From the NCBI GenBank assembly GCA_963851085.1, contig CAWKNX010000004.1, forward strand, positions 372,001-436,000: a DNA stretch of 64,000 nt. The letters are read 5' to 3'. The notes beneath the pieces were generated by a model. That model had not been told where the DNA came from. It was given only the letters and a program-made list of their open reading frames with translations, and made no database searches. Made by a program: the position numbers and the translations under genes. Source of the stretch: DATFVJ01 sp963851085. GTDB taxonomy: Bacteria > Actinomycetota > Actinomycetes > Streptosporangiales > Streptosporangiaceae. This document shows positions 1 through 8,825 of the stretch, piece by piece (position 1 is the stretch's first letter; every line of letters starts with the position of its first letter).

Positions 1-633
1 GAGCAGCCGGTGATCGCCGATGGCTACGTCGTGACGTTCTGGCGTCACGTCGAGGTGAGCGGCGAGGCGGGCCGCGATGTCGCCACACTGGCGCGGCTGC
101 TGCACCGGCTGCATCGCCTGCCCACGGCAGCCGTTCGGCTGCAGAAAACCAATCCCCTCGGGTCGTTGCGCGCGGACCTGCACGAGTGCGATGCCCTCAC
201 CGCCGTGCAGCGGGACTGGCTGCTGGCCAGGGCCGACGGCCTGGAGCGGCGGTACCGGTCGGCCCGGTGGGCGCTGGGCTGCGGGCTGATTCACGGCGAC
301 GCGCACGCCGGGAACCTGCTGCATGCGCGCGGCGGTGCGGTGCTTGGGGACTGGGATTCGGTCAGCTTCGGGCCGCGTGAGCAGGATCTGGTGCCGACGA
401 GCCTGTGGTTCCGGTTCGGCCGCCCGGCGGGCGAGTGGGACCAGTTCTGCGGCGTCTACCGGGTTGATCCCGGCGAACTGACGGGCCTGCCGCTGCTGCA
501 GGGGCTGCGCGAACTGCGCGCACTGGCCTCCTATGTTCGCCGCGCGGGCGATCCGGCGTTCCGCACCGAGGTTTCCCAGCGTGTCACCGACCTGATGACG
601 GGTACCCAGTCCCGTCCCTGGCACGCCCTTTAA
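1..633 (+). CDS. Aminoglycoside phosphotransferase-family protein, 5' end outside window
   Basis: The reading frame is open from the first base of the window, so the N-terminal lobe is missing and the gene starts upstream. The visible part is the C-terminal lobe of an APH/choline-kinase-like phosphotransferase. It has the catalytic-loop motif LIHGDAHAGNLL (residues around 95-106 of the visible part), followed by the metal-binding LGDWDSVSFG motif that replaces the DFG of protein kinases. These motifs are diagnostic for the family, which transfers phosphate from ATP to a small hydroxylated substrate. The substrate cannot be told: resistance and housekeeping roles are both possible. The gene ends at a TAA and is not coupled to anything downstream. 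Confidence 0.85.
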   Translation, partial: EQPVIADGYVVTFWRHVEVSGEAGRDVATLARLLHRLHRLPTAAVRLQKTNPLGSLRADLHECDALTAVQRDWLLARADGLERRYRSARWALGCGLIHGDAHAGNLLHARGGAVLGDWDSVSFGPREQDLVPTSLWFRFGRPAGEWDQFCGVYRVDPGELTGLPLLQGLRELRALASYVRRAGDPAFRTEVSQRVTDLMTGTQSRPWHAL

Positions 634-825
634 ATGTGCGCAGCAGCCATGGGCTTTATGCGGTACGGGAACACCGTGCATCACAAATGACCCGCGGACG
701 TGACGGCTGCGGCTGGGCGGGATGCCCGCGGCAGCCGTTAAGGATCATGAATCTGATCCCCTCCGGATCGCAGGTGCGCGGACCCTGCGGCCCGGCCCGG
801 TCCCTGTCCCCCGGCCGCACGGCCG

Positions 826-1659
826 TTACGGGGCAGAACTTTGCGCGGCGCCGGTGCGTGTCTTGCGGCCGACGCCGCAGTAGCCCATGATCTTGCTGAG
901 ATCACGGGGCGGCCTGCGGTCCGGCCGCCACAGCGGCAACTGGACCAGGCCCGGGTCCACCATCTCGAACCCGCCGAACAACGCGCCGATCTCGGCCCGG
1001 CTGCGAAGCGTCAGCGGCGACGTGGCCCGGTCGTAGACGGCGGCGGCCCGGGCGGCGGCATCCGGGCGGAAGTCGCCGGTCGCGTGCGACAGGGCGAGGT
1101 AACTGCCCGCGGGAAGCGCGTCACGGAAGATGGCGGCGATCCCCGGCGGATCCTCGGCGTCGGTGACGAAGTGGAGGACGGCGACCAGGAGCAGGGCCAC
1201 CGGCTCGCTGAAGTCGATCAGCGCCCGGACGCCGGGGTCGGTGAGGATCACCTCAGGCTCGCGGACGTCGGCCAGCACGATGCTGGTCGCGCCGCTGCCC
1301 GTCAGCAGCGCGCTGGCGTGCACGTGCACGATCGGATCGTTGTCCACATAGGCGACACGAACTCCCGGCGCGACGGCGCGGGCGACCTCGTGCACGTTCC
1401 CGGCGGCCGGGATACCGGTCCCGATGTCGATGATCTGCCGGATCCCGGCCGCACCGACCAGGTACCGCACCGCCCGCCGCAGGAACGCCCGGTTCTCCCT
1501 CGCGATCAGGCGCACTTCGGGTGCCTGGCGTAACACCTCCCTGGCCGCCTCCTGGTCGACGACATAATTGTCTTTCCCGCCCAGGTAGTAGTTGTACATC
1601 CGGGCCGGATGCGGCCTGCTCGTATCGATATCGGACGCGGCAAAGCCCCGATTCGCCAT
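826..1659 (-). CDS. SAM-dependent methyltransferase, DUF574 type
   Basis: This 277-aa protein has the usual length and opening of the actinobacterial S-adenosyl methyltransferase family (PF04672/DUF574). An N-terminal SRPHPARMYNYYLGGKDNY block is the family hallmark. It is followed by the SAM-binding glycine loop IIDIGTGIPAAGNVH and an acidic strand end AYVDNDP. Members are very abundant in actinomycetes, usually as single genes, and their substrates are unknown. It starts at an ATG preceded by a GGGAG sequence and stands alone, convergent with the phosphotransferase. I infer a cytoplasmic class I methyltransferase. The family call is firm, the physiological role is not. Confidence 0.9.
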   Translation of the reverse strand: MANRGFAASDIDTSRPHPARMYNYYLGGKDNYVVDQEAAREVLRQAPEVRLIARENRAFLRRAVRYLVGAAGIRQIIDIGTGIPAAGNVHEVARAVAPGVRVAYVDNDPIVHVHASALLTGSGATSIVLADVREPEVILTDPGVRALIDFSEPVALLLVAVLHFVTDAEDPPGIAAIFRDALPAGSYLALSHATGDFRPDAAARAAAVYDRATSPLTLRSRAEIGALFGGFEMVDPGLVQLPLWRPDRRPPRDLSKIMGYCGVGRKTRTGAAQSSAP

Positions 1660-2019
1660 CTCGGCAGACTCCCGATCGCTAGGTTGACGGACAAGACCGC
1701 CAGGCAGCTCTGGCGTGTCTTTCCGCCAGCACCATAGATTTCCCCTTTACGTTTGCACCGGATACACCTAACCCGGCAGCTGACATCGGGAAACATCACC
1801 GAACACTAAGAGCGTCATGAACTTCTCGCGGCAACGTGTGCGCAAGCAGCTTGAGCCCGTCTCACCGCGCGGATAGCGCCCGCCAGCGCGGGAGCGGGCA
1901 ACGCCCCATGGCGGTACCGGCCTACGGACCCGTCGATCCTGCGGCTGCAACCGGTCCTCACTTCGTCTGCCTCTGGCACACCGATCTTCTCGAAGAGAGC
2001 GAGGGCTTCCCGCCATTGC

Positions 2020-2182
2020 TCACAGGGCTGTGATCACTTGTTCCCAGTGCCCGTGCGTGTGAAGGAACTGGGCGAGCACATGTGGCAGCAAAGCCGTGTG
2101 CGGGTAATCCGTGGTCAGCAGCGTACTGAGCCGTCGTGAGCAGGTTCGTCAATTCTGCGTCCAGCCACTCCCGGGCTTCCAT
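2020..2182 (-). pseudogene. Fragment of an AfsR/SARP-like TPR regulator
   Basis: The minus strand reads EAREWLDAELTNLL then TAQYAADHGLPAH. This matches the start of the TPR-like tail of NB-ARC/AfsR-type regulators, where a WLD-E--NL signature begins the repeat region. A one-base shift near 2095 moves the homology to ALLPHVLAQFLHTHGHWE in the next frame, which then stops. No DNA-binding or NTPase part is present. It is a short decayed remnant. The family assignment rests on one motif and is tentative. Confidence 0.45.
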
Positions 2183-2195
2183 CTGTCTCCGCCGG

Positions 2196-2435
2196 TCACG
2201 GTGGCCCGGACCGGTTGCCGACGATGGCCGCGACTGGCGCCATGACGCAGGCGACGACCAGGGCCGCTACGCGTATCGGGACCGGGGCCGGGACGAAGAA
2301 GCCGAACAGCACCAGGGCCAGGCATGGGACCATCACCACGAAATACCGTCGGCGTCTGTCCCTGATCGACTGCTTGCGCCGCTCGCGGTCGGTGGGCGTG
2401 ACGATGTCGGGCACGGGAGGCTTGCGGCGCCACAT
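2196..2435 (-). CDS. Small membrane protein, DUF3099-like
   Basis: This 79-aa ORF has an ATG start, a basic N-terminal half (DRERRKQSIRDRRRR) and two hydrophobic segments around residues 32-50 and 54-72 separated by a short proline-containing turn. That layout (charged N-terminus, RRY-F motif, two-helix hairpin) resembles DUF3099 proteins, which are small conserved actinobacterial membrane proteins of unknown function. There is no good ribosome-binding site at normal spacing, so expression is uncertain. Overlapping ORFs in other frames look like shadows. Confidence 0.4.
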   Translation of the reverse strand: MWRRKPPVPDIVTPTDRERRKQSIRDRRRRYFVVMVPCLALVLFGFFVPAPVPIRVAALVVACVMAPVAAIVGNRSGPP

Positions 2436-2845
2436 CCTTCGAGTGTCTCAAGCGCCAGGTGACGGTACCCCGATGGCCACGCTGGGTGCTGCACATCAAC
2501 CGCGAGGCACTGCACCACGGCGCCGGGATCGCCCTGCTGCGCGGCCTCCTCGCCAACCGAGCTCGCCGGGGCCCGCCAGCCGAATGACTCAAACCCGCTC
2601 TTCATGACGCTGGGGAGCACCTGCGCCAATTCGCTTGGCTAGCGGCGGCGCCGAAGACAAAGGCCGCGCGCTCGCCGGTCGCAAATTCGGCGGCGGCCTC
2701 GGGACTTGACAGCCAGGCGGCGTGGGCGCCGGTGAAAGTAGCTATTGTCACGGTGTGTCTACTTTGCGCTGGACATTGGGAATTGTAGTATTCAGGGACC
2801 GCCACCTGCGGGGGGAGGCATCTGAGGGGTGGAACAGGGGGGATC
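2436..2845. other. Intergenic, no gene supported
   Basis: Several short overlapping frames exist here, but none has a recognisable motif or a convincing start. The last 60 bases lead into the conflict module and contain a G-rich ribosome-binding region (GGGGGGATC) just before the next ATG. Confidence 0.4.
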
Positions 2846-3232
2846 ATGAGGGTTGCGTTATCCGTCACCGCCGATGACGGAGCTGGGGAACTCCGGAATC
2901 TGTACAGCTGGCTGATCGGGGAGCCCGGCTTCGCCGGGCTTGTTCAGCTTCACGAACGGGATCCCGGGCCTGGGGAGCTGGGTCCGGTAGCCGATCTTCT
3001 GCAAGTCGCGGTGGAGCCGGGAGGCGCGCTTTCCGCCTTCGCGGCCGTGGTGATCGCATGGCTGAGGTTCCGCACTGCAGACGTAAACGTCACGGTGACC
3101 CGTACCGGCGCAGACACGAACGTGGAGGTGAAGGCGGAACGGGTCAGCGGGCTGGACGCGGCCGGAACCCGGGCGCTGGCCGACGAAGTGTCCCGGGCGC
3201 TGGCCGCGGGTGACGGCGATGCAGCCCGGTGA
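2846..3232 (+). CDS. EACC1-type effector-associated small protein
   Basis: The 128-aa product matches the layout of effector-associated constant component 1 (EACC1) proteins described for actinobacterial NTP-dependent conflict systems. It has an acidic N-terminal half with an LYSWL segment, a hydrophobic helix AFAAVVIAWLRFR around residues 68-80, then a beta-rich NVTVTRTG-- VEVKAERV stretch and a final helix. These proteins are encoded directly beside an effector gene and are thought to link it to other partners; the biochemical role is not established. Here the gene overlaps the following caspase-STAND gene by 23 bases, strongly suggesting translational coupling. The start ATG follows GGGGGG at good spacing. 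The family call rests on pattern and context. Confidence 0.7.
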   Translation: MRVALSVTADDGAGELRNLYSWLIGEPGFAGLVQLHERDPGPGELGPVADLLQVAVEPGGALSAFAAVVIAWLRFRTADVNVTVTRTGADTNVEVKAERVSGLDAAGTRALADEVSRALAAGDGDAAR

Positions 3233-6200
3233 CCAGCGCGGCATCTTGTCGTCGCCCGGCGCACGTGCGCTGCTTGTCGGGTCGAGTATGCACATCCCCG
3301 ATTCACGGCTCCCCCCGGTACCCGCCGCGGCGACCACGGTCACCGCGCTGGCCGAATGCATGGTCGAACGGGTCGGCCTGGACCCCGCGAAGCTGAGCGT
3401 GCTGCTCGACCCGGCGAACCCAGAGAAACTGAGTGCGGCGCTTGTTGACGCGGCCGAGCAGGCCACAGACGTGTTGTTGTTCTACTACGTGGGACATGGG
3501 CTTGTGAGCCCACGCGGCGAGCTGCACCTCGCCACCCGCGCCACACTCGACCTGACCCGGGGGGTGCCCGCCTATCAGGCGCTGCCGTACTCGGTCGTCA
3601 CCGACGTGCTGGCGCGGTGCCGAGCCAGGTTGGTCGTCGTCATCCTGGACTGCTGCTTTTCTGGCCGGGCAAGCATTCAGGATCTGCGGCAGCACGGCGC
3701 GTTCCTGCTCGCGTCGGCAGGCTACGAGGAGTCGGCGTGGGCGCCACCGGGGCAGAGCCGTACGACCTTCACCGGCGCGCTCATCGAGCTGCTTGCCGAC
3801 GGCGAACCGAGCGCGCCACCCTGGATGACGCTCAGCCACGTCTATCAATGCCTGGACCGCACCCTCGATGCTCGCAAGGCGCCCCGGCCGCATCGGCAGG
3901 CCACCGACAAGACTGATCAGCTTCCGCTGGTCCCCAACCGCGGATACCGCGAGCCGGCACCGTCGAGGTTACCTGGGGCGGTGCCGGACGACGGGTTCAG
4001 CCCGTACCGGGGCCTGGCCGCGTTCGGGCAGCAGGATGCCGACCTGTTCTTCGGACGCGACGACATGATCTGCAGGCTGCGTGATCGTCTCGCTGCCGTG
4101 CCGGAAGGTCCGTTGATGGTGAGCGGACCTTCCGGTTCGGGGAAGTCGTCGTTGCTCCAGGCGGGCCTGATCCCGGCCCTGCGCGGCGTCGAGCCCGCCC
4201 GGCGCATTGTCACGATCACCCCGGGAGGCGATCCTCTGGAGCAGCTCGGGCGGGTCTCCGGGTCGCCGGCAGCAGAGCTGCGGGAGCTGGTCAGCGCCGA
4301 CCCGGCGCGGTTCGCCGATCTGTTCCAAGATGCGATCCCGCCGCTGCTCGTGGTGGATCAGTTCGAGGAGCTGTTCACCGCCGGGGCAGACGAGACGACA
4401 CGGCGGCTTTTCATCGAAGCGCTCTGCGCGGCATCCCGGCCGCGCGGCGACGTGCCGGCAGCCGCACAGGTGATCATCACGGTGCGTGCCGACTTCGACG
4501 GTTACTGCGCCGCCTACCCCATACTGATCGGCGCGCTGGAACAGCACGTCGTCGTCGGCCCGATGAACGCCGATCAGCTCCGCGAGGCCATCGAGCAGCC
4601 CGCACAGCGGGCCGGGCTCGCCCTGCAGGACGGACTCGCCGAGTTGCTCCTTGAGGATCTGCAGGCCACTGACCGGTCGCCGGCAACCCTGCAGAGCGGG
4701 GTGCTGCCACTTCTCTCGCACGCTTTGCTTGAGACCTGGCAGCATCGCGAAGGACTCGTCCTGACCCTCGCCGCCTACCGTGCCACCGGGGGGATCTCCC
4801 AGGCACTGGCCAGGAGCGCGGACCTCACCCTCGGCGGCCTGGGCGACGAGGAGAAGGACTGCGCGAAGCAGATGCTCTTGCGGCTGGTCCACGTGGGCGA
4901 CGGCACCGACGACACGCGGCGCCGCACACGTCTGAGCGACTTGCTCCCCGGCCGGGAGACTGCGCGGTACGACTCCTACCTGCGTGCGTTGAACCAGTTT
5001 GTCGCTGCCCGGCTCGTCACGGCGGACGAGGGGGCGGCACAGATCGCGCACGAGGCGCTTATCCGGGCATGGCCGCAGCTGCGTATGTGGCTCGATGAGG
5101 ATCGCGTCAAGCTGCTCGTACGCCAGCAGCTCGCGCAGGACGCCGAGACCTGGCAGCATGCCGGAGCGGACCCGGCGTACCTGTACACCGGCAGCCGGCT
5201 TGCCGCCGTGCGCACGGCCACTGGGGAAGGCGCCGGAACGCGAACAGCCAGGCGGAAGGGCGTACCGCCGCGCACAGCGTCGCAACGGATCGTGGCAACC
5301 GGGCTGTCTGCGCAGGAGCAGACCTTCATCGCCGCGAGCATCCGCCGTGAGCATCGCCGTACACGCCGCACCCGCCAGGTCATTGCCACCTTGACCATCC
5401 TGCTTCTGCTGGCCCTCACCGCAGGTGGCTACGCAGTGAAGCAGGGCAGGTCGGCCACCAGCCAGCGGGACGCCGCGATCGCCCGCCAGCTCGCGTCCGA
5501 GGCGTCTGGCCTGGGTGATTTTTCGCTTGCGGCGCAGCTCAGCCTCGCCGCATACCGGATCTCGCCGGTCAATGAGGCCAAGAGCACTCTGCTGTCCATC
5601 CTCACCCGTCCGATCGCCGTCCGGCTGCTTGGGCACTCCGCTCAGGTCTCGCAGCTCGCCTACAGCGCATCCGGGCGATTCCTCGCCTCGGCCTCCATCG
5701 ACCAGACTGTCCGGATCTGGGACGTCAGCGCGCCCGGCCGGCCAAGGCCGCTGAAGGTCATCCAGAGTGACTCCACCGCCGACTTCGTGGCATGGCACCG
5801 GAACCTGCTCGTCACTCCCGCGGCCACCGGTATCGCGCTCTGGGACGCCACCGATCCCGCGCGCCCGCGAAGACTGGCCGATCTGACCTGCTCTACCATC
5901 TACAAGGTGGCGCTCAGCCAGGACGGCCGGATCCTGGCGGCCAGCTTCGGGAGCGGCGTCCAGCTATGGGATGTGGCCGATCCCATGCACGCCCGCACAC
6001 TGGCCCGGCTGCCCAGGGATGTCAGGGATCCAGTGGCTGCCCTCGCGTTCAGCCCCAACGGAGACGTGCTGGCCACCGCGCCCCTGAACAGCGCGGTACA
6101 GCTCTGGGACATCGCCGGTCCACACGGCATCACGCCGCTGAGCACACTCCATCTGTCGTATGCGCCGCGCGCCTTGCTGAACTTCCCGAACGTCTTGTAC

Positions 6201-7634
6201 CTGGCGTTCAGCCCGGACGGCCGAACGCTGGCGGGCGCCGCCTCGGCCAATCAGGAGACACTGCTCTGGGACGTCACCGATCGGCGCCATCCCCTGCCGC
6301 TGCCCCCGATCGCCGGATTTAAGGTAGCTGTCGGGGCCGTCCAGTTCACGCCGTCGGGCGGCATGCTCGCCATCGGCCTCGGTAACGGATCCGTCGCACT
6401 AGAGGACATGGCCAACCGCAGGCATCCCGCGTCACTCACCACCCTCACCAGCCATGGCGGGCCTATCGTTGCCGCCGTCTTCAGTCCAGACGGAGACACC
6501 CTCGCAACCGGGGCCAACGACCATAACATCCGGTTGTGGGACGTGACGGCCCCAACCGGCTCCGCCGCGGACACGTTGACCGGCTACAACGGCGGCATCC
6601 ACCGCGTCACCTTCCGCCCAGACGGGAAGGTGGCCGCGATATCCACATCCGACAACACGACTACGTTGTGGGACACGAGGAACCCGTTCAGGCCCTTACG
6701 GCTGAAGACCCTGGCGAGTAAGGCGCTCTGGGGAATCGCGGCCTTCAGCCCCAGCGGGCGCACTCTCGCCACCGGCTACGGCACGTCCGTCATACTCTGG
6801 AACGTCAGTATTCCCGCGGCTACCGTGCCGGTCAGGACCCTGCTCGGGCCATCGGCGATCGCACCGGCCTTCGGCACGCTCAACTATGCGCTCAGCGCCG
6901 CCTTCAGCTCGGACGGCCATCTGCTGGCCACCGGGTACGCCGTCGCGGACGTGGTGCTGTGGGACGTGGCCGACCCCGCCCATGCCCGGTTTCTGGGATT
7001 TCTTCGCGGCATCGATGGCCTGTATGCACAATCGCTGGCCTTCAGTCCACGCGGCCACCTGCTCGCCGTCGGCGGCAACAATACCACGCACTTCTATGAT
7101 GTGACCGATCCGGTCCACCCCAGAGAAGTCGGCGCGCTCCCCGGCAATTACCAGGGCATCGACCAGGTCACGTTCCGCCCGGACGGCAAGATCCTCGCGA
7201 CCGCCACCGGCGCCGGGACAGTTGCGCTATGGGACGTGACCAACCCGGCCAAGCCCCACCTGCTCAGCTCCATCAGCCTGTCGTCCGGCAACTCGCCGGG
7301 CTCCGTACCCGATGTGGCCTTCAGTTCCGATGGGCGCACGATCGCATTCCCCCAGGGCAGCGCCGTCCGACTCGTCGACGTGACCGACCCGGCCCACCCC
7401 GCCGATATCGCAACGCTGACCGGCCATACGGCGATCGTCCGCAGTGTCGCCTTCCGGCCGCGCGGAGACATCCTCGCTTCCGGGTCGGACGACAAGACCC
7501 TCACCCTGCAGCGTACGAGTCTCCCATGGGCCGCACAGTACATATGCGAAACATCTGGCACGCCCCTCACCAGGGCGGAGTGGCAGGCCTACATCCACGA
7601 CCTGGCCTACGACCCGCCCTGCCAGGGGCAGTGA
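3210..7634 (+). CDS. Caspase-like protease / nSTAND ATPase / WD40 repeat protein
   Basis: A 1474-aa signalling protein. Residues 15-230 form a caspase-like (peptidase C14) domain with the catalytic His in FYYVGHG (H96) and catalytic Cys in LDCCFSG (C149). Residues 262-700 are an nSTAND-type AAA NTPase starting PYRGLAAFG, with Walker A GPSGSGKSS (306-314) and Walker B LLVVDQFEEL (379-388). A transmembrane-like helix TLTILLLLALTAGGYAV lies near 728-745. From about 800 to 1430 come some 14 degenerate WD40 repeats whose blades end in WDVxDPxxP-type motifs. The protein ends in the LTRAEW--YI cap seen in related actinobacterial proteins. By analogy with STAND receptors, the WD40 part senses a trigger, the NTPase oligomerises and the caspase is unleashed. 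All catalytic residues are intact. The gene overlaps the EACC1 gene upstream, so GTG 3210 or ATG 3219 is the likely start. Confidence 0.92.
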   Translation: MTAMQPGDQRGILSSPGARALLVGSSMHIPDSRLPPVPAAATTVTALAECMVERVGLDPAKLSVLLDPANPEKLSAALVDAAEQATDVLLFYYVGHGLVSPRGELHLATRATLDLTRGVPAYQALPYSVVTDVLARCRARLVVVILDCCFSGRASIQDLRQHGAFLLASAGYEESAWAPPGQSRTTFTGALIELLADGEPSAPPWMTLSHVYQCLDRTLDARKAPRPHRQATDKTDQLPLVPNRGYREPAPSRLPGAVPDDGFSPYRGLAAFGQQDADLFFGRDDMICRLRDRLAAVPEGPLMVSGPSGSGKSSLLQAGLIPALRGVEPARRIVTITPGGDPLEQLGRVSGSPAAELRELVSADPARFADLFQDAIPPLLVVDQFEELFTAGADETTRRLFIEALCAASRPRGDVPAAAQVIITVRADFDGYCAAYPILIGALEQHVVVGPMNADQLREAIEQPAQRAGLALQDGLAELLLEDLQATDRSPATLQSGVLPLLSHALLETWQHREGLVLTLAAYRATGGISQALARSADLTLGGLGDEEKDCAKQMLLRLVHVGDGTDDTRRRTRLSDLLPGRETARYDSYLRALNQFVAARLVTADEGAAQIAHEALIRAWPQLRMWLDEDRVKLLVRQQLAQDAETWQHAGADPAYLYTGSRLAAVRTATGEGAGTRTARRKGVPPRTASQRIVATGLSAQEQTFIAASIRREHRRTRRTRQVIATLTILLLLALTAGGYAVKQGRSATSQRDAAIARQLASEASGLGDFSLAAQLSLAAYRISPVNEAKSTLLSILTRPIAVRLLGHSAQVSQLAYSASGRFLASASIDQTVRIWDVSAPGRPRPLKVIQSDSTADFVAWHRNLLVTPAATGIALWDATDPARPRRLADLTCSTIYKVALSQDGRILAASFGSGVQLWDVADPMHARTLARLPRDVRDPVAALAFSPNGDVLATAPLNSAVQLWDIAGPHGITPLSTLHLSYAPRALLNFPNVLYLAFSPDGRTLAGAASANQETLLWDVTDRRHPLPLPPIAGFKVAVGAVQFTPSGGMLAIGLGNGSVALEDMANRRHPASLTTLTSHGGPIVAAVFSPDGDTLATGANDHNIRLWDVTAPTGSAADTLTGYNGGIHRVTFRPDGKVAAISTSDNTTTLWDTRNPFRPLRLKTLASKALWGIAAFSPSGRTLATGYGTSVILWNVSIPAATVPVRTLLGPSAIAPAFGTLNYALSAAFSSDGHLLATGYAVADVVLWDVADPAHARFLGFLRGIDGLYAQSLAFSPRGHLLAVGGNNTTHFYDVTDPVHPREVGALPGNYQGIDQVTFRPDGKILATATGAGTVALWDVTNPAKPHLLSSISLSSGNSPGSVPDVAFSSDGRTIAFPQGSAVRLVDVTDPAHPADIATLTGHTAIVRSVAFRPRGDILASGSDDKTLTLQRTSLPWAAQYICETSGTPLTRAEWQAYIHDLAYDPPCQGQ

Positions 7635-7687
7635 GACCAATGGGCCTGCCTCCGCAAGTGAAAGGCCAAAGGCCCAGATAACGTAAA

Positions 7688-7729
7688 CGGCTGCGCGGCG
7701 TGGCGCTGGTGTGTCAGGCCGCGCAGCCG
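7688..7729 (+). terminator. Strong hairpin after the caspase-STAND gene
   Basis: A perfect 12-bp stem (CGGCTGCGCGGC at 7688-7699 with its complement at 7718-7729) encloses an 18-nt loop, 54 bases after the stop codon. There is no U-tract, as is common for actinomycete terminators. It most likely ends the EACC1/caspase transcript. Confidence 0.55.
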
Positions 7730-7756
7730 ATAAGGATGATCTCCGGTGTTCGCGAT

Positions 7757-7882
7757 TTAGCCGTAGCGGCCTGCGACGTAGCGGGCGGTTTCTTGCTGGG
7801 CAGGGTTCTGGAATATCTGCGTCCTGTCGCCATGCTCGATCAGGTGTCCCTGGTACAGGAACATGGTCCGGTTGGAGATCCG
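7757..7882 (-). pseudogene. C-terminal fragment of a PstB-like phosphate ABC ATPase
   Basis: The minus strand encodes ISNRTMFLYQGHLIEHGD, then RTQIFQNPAQQETARYVAG and RYG, ending at TAA. This is the characteristic last 40 residues of PstB, the ATPase of the phosphate ABC importer, where the family ends in a Y--GR-G motif. Homology stops abruptly before ISNR and the ATP-binding core is absent. It is a non-functional remnant of a copy whose body has been deleted. Confidence 0.75.
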
Positions 7883-7949
7883 AGGAAACAAACCACGCCC
7901 ACGGCCACCCTCAAGATCAGGTCGGCCGCACCCTGCCCGCAGGACGCGA

Positions 7950-8825
7950 TCACCTAAATTCGGACGGTGGATTGAGGCTAAGAAGCCGGCGAGGGGTAAG
8001 GATCAGGAATCACATGGCCGCGCTGACACTAAATGGTGGAAACGGCCACTGCTGTGGGTTGGAAGTATATGCACGGCCGGTGTCATTGCAATTGTTACGG
8101 CCGTTGGAATGGGTGTAGGTCAGCGGATATCCTCAAGTGCGATCGGAGATTCACCGTCGGTGAACCGGTCTGATTCCTTCCCTAAGCACGGTCCTCCGGT
8201 TATTATCGAAGACGTCAGCGCGGGCGCGCCGTGTACCAGCCAGCCCACGGCGCGCAGGATCCGGCAGCAGAGGATTTCGGTTCGGCTTTGGCGAGGTCGC
8301 CGTCGAGGGTCAGCAGCATGAGCCAGGCGAGCGCCGCTCAGCCGCTAACCCCCTTACCTTCTTCAGGGAGCCCGGGCAAGTATGGTTCTGGGCTTGGGAG
8401 TCCGGCGGTTCTGGTATGGCTCATTGCCCCTGCAGCAGGTATGGCCTTAGGGGTAAGGCGGCATGAACCAAACCAAACCACCTGCCGAACCGGCTTGGCA
8501 AAGCACATGGGGACACCCCCCGCATCGGTCGCGGCTGATATTTTGTGAGTTTAGATGGCGTCAGTGCGGGGACATCAGATCGTGACTGTTACGGGGAACA
8601 GAGATTCGTCCAGCCACGTGCTGATCCAGCTATTTCAGTAGGCGCATACTTGCGCTTACGCGCTCCAGCCGGCCGCAACGTCTGGGTGCGCGGATACGCT
8701 CTCGACAATTGCCGTGTGTCTCTCTGGGCGAACGCTGGATCTCATTTCTTCATACGGCCAAATACCTTTATCGTCACGCCCAGCTTCACGGGAGAACGAA
8801 CAAAAGGAAAGGGGAAAGGTACGCC
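7950..8825 (+). other. Possible membrane-protein ORF and unassigned sequence
   Basis: One plus-strand frame (about 7950-8321) encodes a charged segment followed by KWWKRPLLWVG and a hydrophobic stretch, the pattern of a single-pass membrane protein, but without a clear start. Its tail after 8225 is arginine-rich and looks like a frame artefact. A second 100-codon frame at 8545-8844 has no recognised motif. The interval is less GC-rich than its surroundings. I do not call a gene with confidence. Confidence 0.25.

Noticed and set aside
3969..5798. 609-codon frame antisense to the caspase-STAND gene
   Set aside because: No domain or start; a codon-bias shadow of the real gene.
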